The notes below the pieces were generated by a model. That model saw nothing but the letters and a program-made list of their open reading frames with translations, had not been told where the DNA came from and did not search any database. Shown here one piece after another: positions 60,321-64,000 of a stretch of DNA of 64,000 nt (position 1 is the stretch's first letter; each line of letters begins with the position of its first letter). Origin of the DNA: Neorhizobium galegae (lineage in GTDB: Bacteria; Pseudomonadota; Alphaproteobacteria; Rhizobiales; Rhizobiaceae); the NCBI RefSeq assembly GCF_017877055.1, contig NZ_JAGIPG010000003.1, forward strand, positions 124,001 through 188,000, read 5' to 3'. A program made the translations under genes and the position numbers.

Positions 60321-61811
60321 TTACTCCGCCGCGTCGGCCCGTTCGGCCGCGATCGTCTCCTTTGCGTCCTTCATGCGGCCCGCGAGCACGTCGCCGGCGG
60401 TCTCGGACAGGCGCAAGAAGGAGAAGCACGAAGATCCGGAAATGATCGCGATCATGATGAAAGACATCGCGAAGGCGAAGTTGGTCAGCGTTTCGGAGCC
60501 GCCAGAAAAATAGTGCAAGAGCATCGCCGACATCGCCACCCCGGTACTCTGGGCGATGCGCTGCGCCATCTGCGACAGCGACGTCGCGTGACTCATCTCC
60601 GGGTCTTCGGTTTCCGCAAATGTCAGCGTGTTCAGCGACGTGAACTGCAAGGCCCGGAAGAAGCCGCCGAGCAGAATGATGACCACCATAACGGTCGGTG
60701 CCGTGCCGGGCGTGAAAGTGGCGAGCAGCGCCATCGAGGTGCTGGCGATCAATGCGTTCCAGAAGAGCACGCTGCGGAAGCCGAAACGACGCAGGATGCG
60801 CCTCGTCATGGTTCGCATGCCGAAGGCGCCGATCGTCGAGACGAAGGTAATAGCCCCGGATTGCAGCGGCGTGTAGTGGAAAATCTCCTGCATCAGCAGC
60901 GGCAGCATGAAAGGTAGGGCGCCCATGCTGATCCTAAACAGCGAGCCGCCTGTGACGCTCGATCGGAATGTGGGATACCGAAAAAGTTTGAGGTCGAGAA
61001 TGGCATCCGGCGTTTTGCGCGCATGGCGGATGTAGAGGCCGAGCAGGGAGAAGCCGACCACAGCCAGGACCAACGCGCTGGAATTCATGCCGCGGGCGAA
61101 GGAATCGAAGCCGAAGATGACCGCGCCGATGCCGGCGCCGGTGAGGATGAAGCCCGGAAAATCGAAGGACGTGCGTTCTGTCGGCGGGATTTTCTCGATG
61201 AGCGCAAGCGTCAGGATGATCGCCACAATGCCGATCGGGAGGTTGATCCAGAAGATCCAGTGCCACGAGCTGATGCCGGTGATGAACCCGCCGAGCAGCG
61301 GCCCGATCGCCGGTCCGACGACGGCCGGCATGCTCATCAGCACCATGGCGGAAACCAGTTCCTCTCGAGGTACCGAGCGCACCAGGATCAGCCTTGCCGT
61401 CGGCAGCATCAGTGCACCGCCGAAGCCCTGGAGGGCGCGGGCCGATATCAGCATGGTGAGGCTGGTCGCGGCGGCGCAGAGCAGCGAGGCGAAGGTGAAC
61501 AGCGCGATCGCCGAGCAGAACACCAGACGGGCGCCGAAACGATCCGCGAGCCAGCCGCTCAGGGGCAGAAATACACCGAGCGACAGCATGTAGACGGTGA
61601 TCGTCGAATGCAGCGCAAGCGGCGGTTCGCCAAGTGCGTCGGCAATCGTCGGCAGCGCCGTGGCGATCGCCGTCGAATCGATCTGCTGCATGATGAGGGC
61701 CGATGCGACGATCAGCGGCACGGTCTTGCGGGTGTCCAATTTGGTAGCTTTCGGTTCAAGTCTTTGTTTCGTAAGGCCGGTTCCTGGCGGGCCACCAAGC
61801 CGCGCGGTCAC
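60321..61811 (-). CDS. MFS transporter, DHA2-type drug/solute exporter
   Basis: 496 aa, about 14 membrane segments. ASALIMQQIDSTAIATALPT is the DHA2 motif D1-like opening, WLADRFGARLVF motif A, and GGALMLPTARLIL motif C. GTG 61811 is the first start; a downstream TTG could shorten the polar N-tail. It is divergent from an IclR regulator across 176 bp. On the minus strand TTGACA at 61905-61900 may be its -35. Confidence 0.88.
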   Translation of the reverse strand: MTARLGGPPGTGLTKQRLEPKATKLDTRKTVPLIVASALIMQQIDSTAIATALPTIADALGEPPLALHSTITVYMLSLGVFLPLSGWLADRFGARLVFCSAIALFTFASLLCAAATSLTMLISARALQGFGGALMLPTARLILVRSVPREELVSAMVLMSMPAVVGPAIGPLLGGFITGISSWHWIFWINLPIGIVAIILTLALIEKIPPTERTSFDFPGFILTGAGIGAVIFGFDSFARGMNSSALVLAVVGFSLLGLYIRHARKTPDAILDLKLFRYPTFRSSVTGGSLFRISMGALPFMLPLLMQEIFHYTPLQSGAITFVSTIGAFGMRTMTRRILRRFGFRSVLFWNALIASTSMALLATFTPGTAPTVMVVIILLGGFFRALQFTSLNTLTFAETEDPEMSHATSLSQMAQRIAQSTGVAMSAMLLHYFSGGSETLTNFAFAMSFIMIAIISGSSCFSFLRLSETAGDVLAGRMKDAKETIAAERADAAE

Positions 61812-61987
61812 CGGTGGTGTTTCCGCTTGCTTCCGTCGTCGTCGTGTGTTCTTCTATACGGAACATCGGTCCAAATAGAGTAATCCCTTGGACATTGAGC
61901 TGTCAACGGCGCTTTTGCAGTCGCCTTGTCGATGGCGTTGTGTGATCCGGATGTGTGCCGCGAGCTGTCATGGGAGCGACAACCGAA

Positions 61988-62797
61988 ATGAAGGCCACTG
62001 GCATCGAAGAGGACAGGCAGAAGAGTAGGCTCTCCTCGGTTTCGATGGCGATCCGCATCCTCAAAGCCTTCGAAGGCGACGATGCGGAGATCGGGATCAC
62101 CGAACTCGCCCGCCGTCTCGGCATTGCCAAAAGCACCGTCCATCGCCTGGTAGTGACGCTGATGGCGGAGGATTTCCTCGAGCAGAATCATGACACCGGC
62201 CGGTATCGGCTGGGGCTCGGGCTTTTCGGTCTCGGCTCGCTGGTGCGCAATCGAATGGACCTTTCGACCGAAGCGCGCACGCTTTTGATCGACCTGAGGC
62301 AGGAGACGGACGAGACGGTGCTGCTTGCTGTGCCGGCCGGGCCGGAGATCATGTATATCCGCGTCCAGCCGTCCCGGCAGGCGGTGCGCATCAGCGCTGA
62401 GATCGGCATGCGCGCGCCCTATCATTCGACGGCAGCCGGCCGGGCGATGCTCGCCTTCCAGCCGGAAAGCCGCATTGCTGCGCTCACTAGGGCCCTCTTG
62501 CTGCCGCGAACCCCGAAAACCATCACTGATCCCGACAAGTTGCAGAAACTGCTCGGCAATATCCGTCGACTTGGCTACGCGGTGGAAGACGAGGAGAATG
62601 AACTTGGCATGCGCGCCATTGCGGCACCCATCCACGACGCCCAGTCGGAAGTGGTCGGCGCCGTTGCAGTCGCCGGTCCTGTCCAGCGCCTGTCGCTGAA
62701 AAATCTCAACGGTTTTGCCGAACCGCTGCTGGTCGCGGCACGCGCCATCTCCGCCCGCCTCGGGCATCGCGGCTCGCTCGGATCAGGCGATTCCTGA
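61988..62797 (+). CDS. IclR family transcriptional regulator
   Basis: 269 aa. Winged HTH (SVSMAIRILKAFEGDDAEIG, LARRLGIAKSTVHRLVVTLM) and an IclR effector domain (IGMRAPYHSTAAGRAMLAFQP, RLGYAVEDEENELGMRAIAAP). The HSTA-GRAML loop is the classical ligand pocket, more canonical than in the IclR protein at 21609. ATG 61988; ATG 61970 is possible. Divergent from the MFS exporter, its likely target. Confidence 0.9.
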   Translation: MKATGIEEDRQKSRLSSVSMAIRILKAFEGDDAEIGITELARRLGIAKSTVHRLVVTLMAEDFLEQNHDTGRYRLGLGLFGLGSLVRNRMDLSTEARTLLIDLRQETDETVLLAVPAGPEIMYIRVQPSRQAVRISAEIGMRAPYHSTAAGRAMLAFQPESRIAALTRALLLPRTPKTITDPDKLQKLLGNIRRLGYAVEDEENELGMRAIAAPIHDAQSEVVGAVAVAGPVQRLSLKNLNGFAEPLLVAARAISARLGHRGSLGSGDS

Positions 62798-62946
62798 CGC
62801 GCGGCAGCCGTGACGATTTAATGTTCCAGAAGGGTTGCCGCAGATTGGGTGCGCTCTAGGTGAATCGTTGAACCGTTCGGTTCGATCTCATCGGCGCACG
62901 TCGTTCTGGCGCGTCACCGACCTTTTCTCTCCGGGGAGGTCTTCCT

Positions 62947-63699
62947 ATGGAAACCCACTGTCTTAAGCGCCCCACGCGGCGCCAATTCCTTTCTTCCGTC
63001 GCTTTTACCATTTTGGCCGGCAGCGCGGCTCCCGTGATGGCGCGCAGCATTTCCGGCAGCCTGCCCTGGGAGGCACGTTCCGCCGATCCGCCGGTGCAGG
63101 TGAAGCCGGGAGGCTGGCTGTTCTTCACGCCGGAAGAGGCGCAGACCATGGAAGCGGTCGCCGACCGGCTGGTGCCGGCCGACGAGCTTTCGCTCGGTGG
63201 CAAGGATGCCGGCTGCGTTCTCTATCTCGACCGGCAGCTGGTGGGATCCTACGGCACGTCGAGCCGGCTCTATACCAAAGGCCCGTTCATGCCCGGCCTT
63301 GCGACGCAAGGCTATCAGGCGCCTGACACGCCGGCTCAGCGCTACCGATCCGGGATTGCCGCGCTGAACGCGTTCACCCGCGAAACCAAGGGTGGCAAGC
63401 GCTTCGCCGAGCTTGCGCCCGCCGATCAGGACGCGGTCCTCACGGATCTCGAAGCCGGCAAGATCACCCTGCCGAACAAGGTGGATGCCAAGTCCTTTTT
63501 CAACCTGATGCTCGCCAACGTGATGGAAGGCTTTTTCGCCGACCCGATCTATGGCGGCAACAAGGACATGGCCTCGTGGAAGATGCTGGGTTTTCCCGGC
63601 GCGCGATACGACTACCGCGACCACGTTTCCAAACACAACCAACCCTATCCCCTGCCTCCGGTCTCGATCGCAGGCTCGATGGAATGGATGACCAGGTAG
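62947..63699 (+). CDS. Gluconate 2-dehydrogenase subunit 3 family protein (Tat-exported)
   Basis: 250 aa. Twin-arginine signal (TRRQFLSSVAFTILAGSAAP). Then FFTPEEAQTMEAVADRLVPADE, the family hallmark, and GGNKDMASWKMLGFPGARYDYRD near the C-terminus. It is the small subunit of membrane-bound FAD dehydrogenases of sugars or polyols and is thought to aid export of the flavoprotein. GGGGAGG precedes the ATG; the flavoprotein starts 12 bp downstream. Confidence 0.92.
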   Translation: METHCLKRPTRRQFLSSVAFTILAGSAAPVMARSISGSLPWEARSADPPVQVKPGGWLFFTPEEAQTMEAVADRLVPADELSLGGKDAGCVLYLDRQLVGSYGTSSRLYTKGPFMPGLATQGYQAPDTPAQRYRSGIAALNAFTRETKGGKRFAELAPADQDAVLTDLEAGKITLPNKVDAKSFFNLMLANVMEGFFADPIYGGNKDMASWKMLGFPGARYDYRDHVSKHNQPYPLPPVSIAGSMEWMTR

Positions 63700-63711
63700 G
63701 GACTGAAAAAT

Positions 63712-64000
63712 ATGACCACTATTCTACCCCGCAAGGACGTCGTGATCGTCGGCCTTGGCTGGACAGGCGCGATCCTGGCCCACGAATTGACCGAGGACGG
63801 GCTCGATGTCGTTGCGATCGAACGCGGTCCGTGGCGTGATACGGCGACCGATTTCAACATCGGTTATGCCCAAGACGAGCTCCGTTACGGCATCCGCCGC
63901 GATCTCTTCCTGCAGCCGGCCGTCGAAGCGATGACGATGCGCAACAACACCTCGCAGACGGCGTTGCCGATGCGCGACTACGGCTCCTTCCTGCCCGGCA
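63712..64000 (+). CDS. GMC-type FAD oxidoreductase (gluconate 2-dehydrogenase-like large subunit), partial
   Basis: Open to the window edge, 96 codons visible. The N-terminus has the Rossmann FAD motif VIVGLGWTGAILAHEL followed by an acidic residue at the strand end (VVAIERGPWRD). The continuing part (RNNTSQTALPMRDYGSF) is typical of the flavoprotein of three-subunit sugar dehydrogenases. AGGGA precedes ATG 63712. A cytochrome c subunit would be expected downstream. Confidence 0.88.
   Translation, partial: MTTILPRKDVVIVGLGWTGAILAHELTEDGLDVVAIERGPWRDTATDFNIGYAQDELRYGIRRDLFLQPAVEAMTMRNNTSQTALPMRDYGSFLPG

Noticed and set aside
1-64000. tRNA, rRNA, CRISPR arrays, transposases or integrases
   Set aside because: Looked for on both strands by eye; no convincing example was found.

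Overview
The window looks like a chromosomal or large-replicon segment of a GC-rich alphaproteobacterium, most likely Rhizobiales and Rhizobiaceae-like. The reasons are the density of ABC, TRAP and TTT solute transporters, an IalB-family protein, a DUF6665 protein, an Irr-like iron box, and a rhizobial-type CTCCCCC...GGGGGAG palindrome lying inside a coding sequence. I saw no rRNA, tRNA, CRISPR array, prophage or intact insertion sequence. Almost every base is in tightly packed operons with 1-4 bp stop/start overlaps.

Region 1 (1-22.4 kb) is an accessory catabolic block. A plus-strand operon carries a CoxMSL-type molybdenum hydroxylase (the FAD subunit only as its last codons), a complete branched-chain-amino-acid-type ABC importer, and a CoxG protein. 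A long minus-strand operon (17.3 to 8.1 kb) encodes an HpcH/HpaI aldolase, an SDR, the tripartite transporter TctB-TctA-TctC with an NTF2-like protein, a second molybdenum hydroxylase of the two-subunit IorAB type, and a glutathione transferase. Divergent from it are a BKACE (DUF849) enzyme and a cupin protein. A DUF6282 metal-hydrolase-like protein and a quinone oxidoreductase follow, divergent from an IclR regulator. A 17-bp motif, (A/G)TTTC-N7-GAAAC, occurs twice in the aldolase/BKACE intergenic region and once just downstream of the IclR promoter. It is the best candidate for the pathway operator. The genes look like a complete uptake-and-degradation route for an unidentified, probably heterocyclic or aromatic, compound.

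Region 2 (22.5-36.5 kb) holds transport units. A GntR regulator is divergent from a TRAP transporter operon ending in an AroQ-like protein in which two substrate-binding residues are replaced. The two promoters lie face to face over one near-perfect palindrome. Next come two closely related ABC binding proteins, each behind the same conserved promoter module, the second followed by LivHMGF components. Between them lie a GreA-like protein without the acidic tip, a MYG1-family protein and a LysR-type regulator with two tandem HTH domains.

Region 3 (36.5-51 kb) has an AraC/GyrI-like regulator, a siderophore-type ABC importer divergent from a methyltransferase, an IalB protein, a vapBC module with a perfect 12-bp inverted-repeat operator, a hybrid histidine kinase with two receiver domains, a TPP-riboswitch-controlled thiMED salvage operon, and a metal-exporting P-type ATPase.

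Region 4 (51-64 kb) contains a parD remnant, a GH13 alpha-glucosidase, two small disordered proteins, a methyltransferase, a PuuD-like amidotransferase, a DUF6665 protein, a MarR-EmrB-EmrA drug-efflux operon with its operator and terminator, a second DHA2 exporter divergent from another IclR regulator, and the start of a gluconate-2-dehydrogenase-type membrane oxidoreductase.
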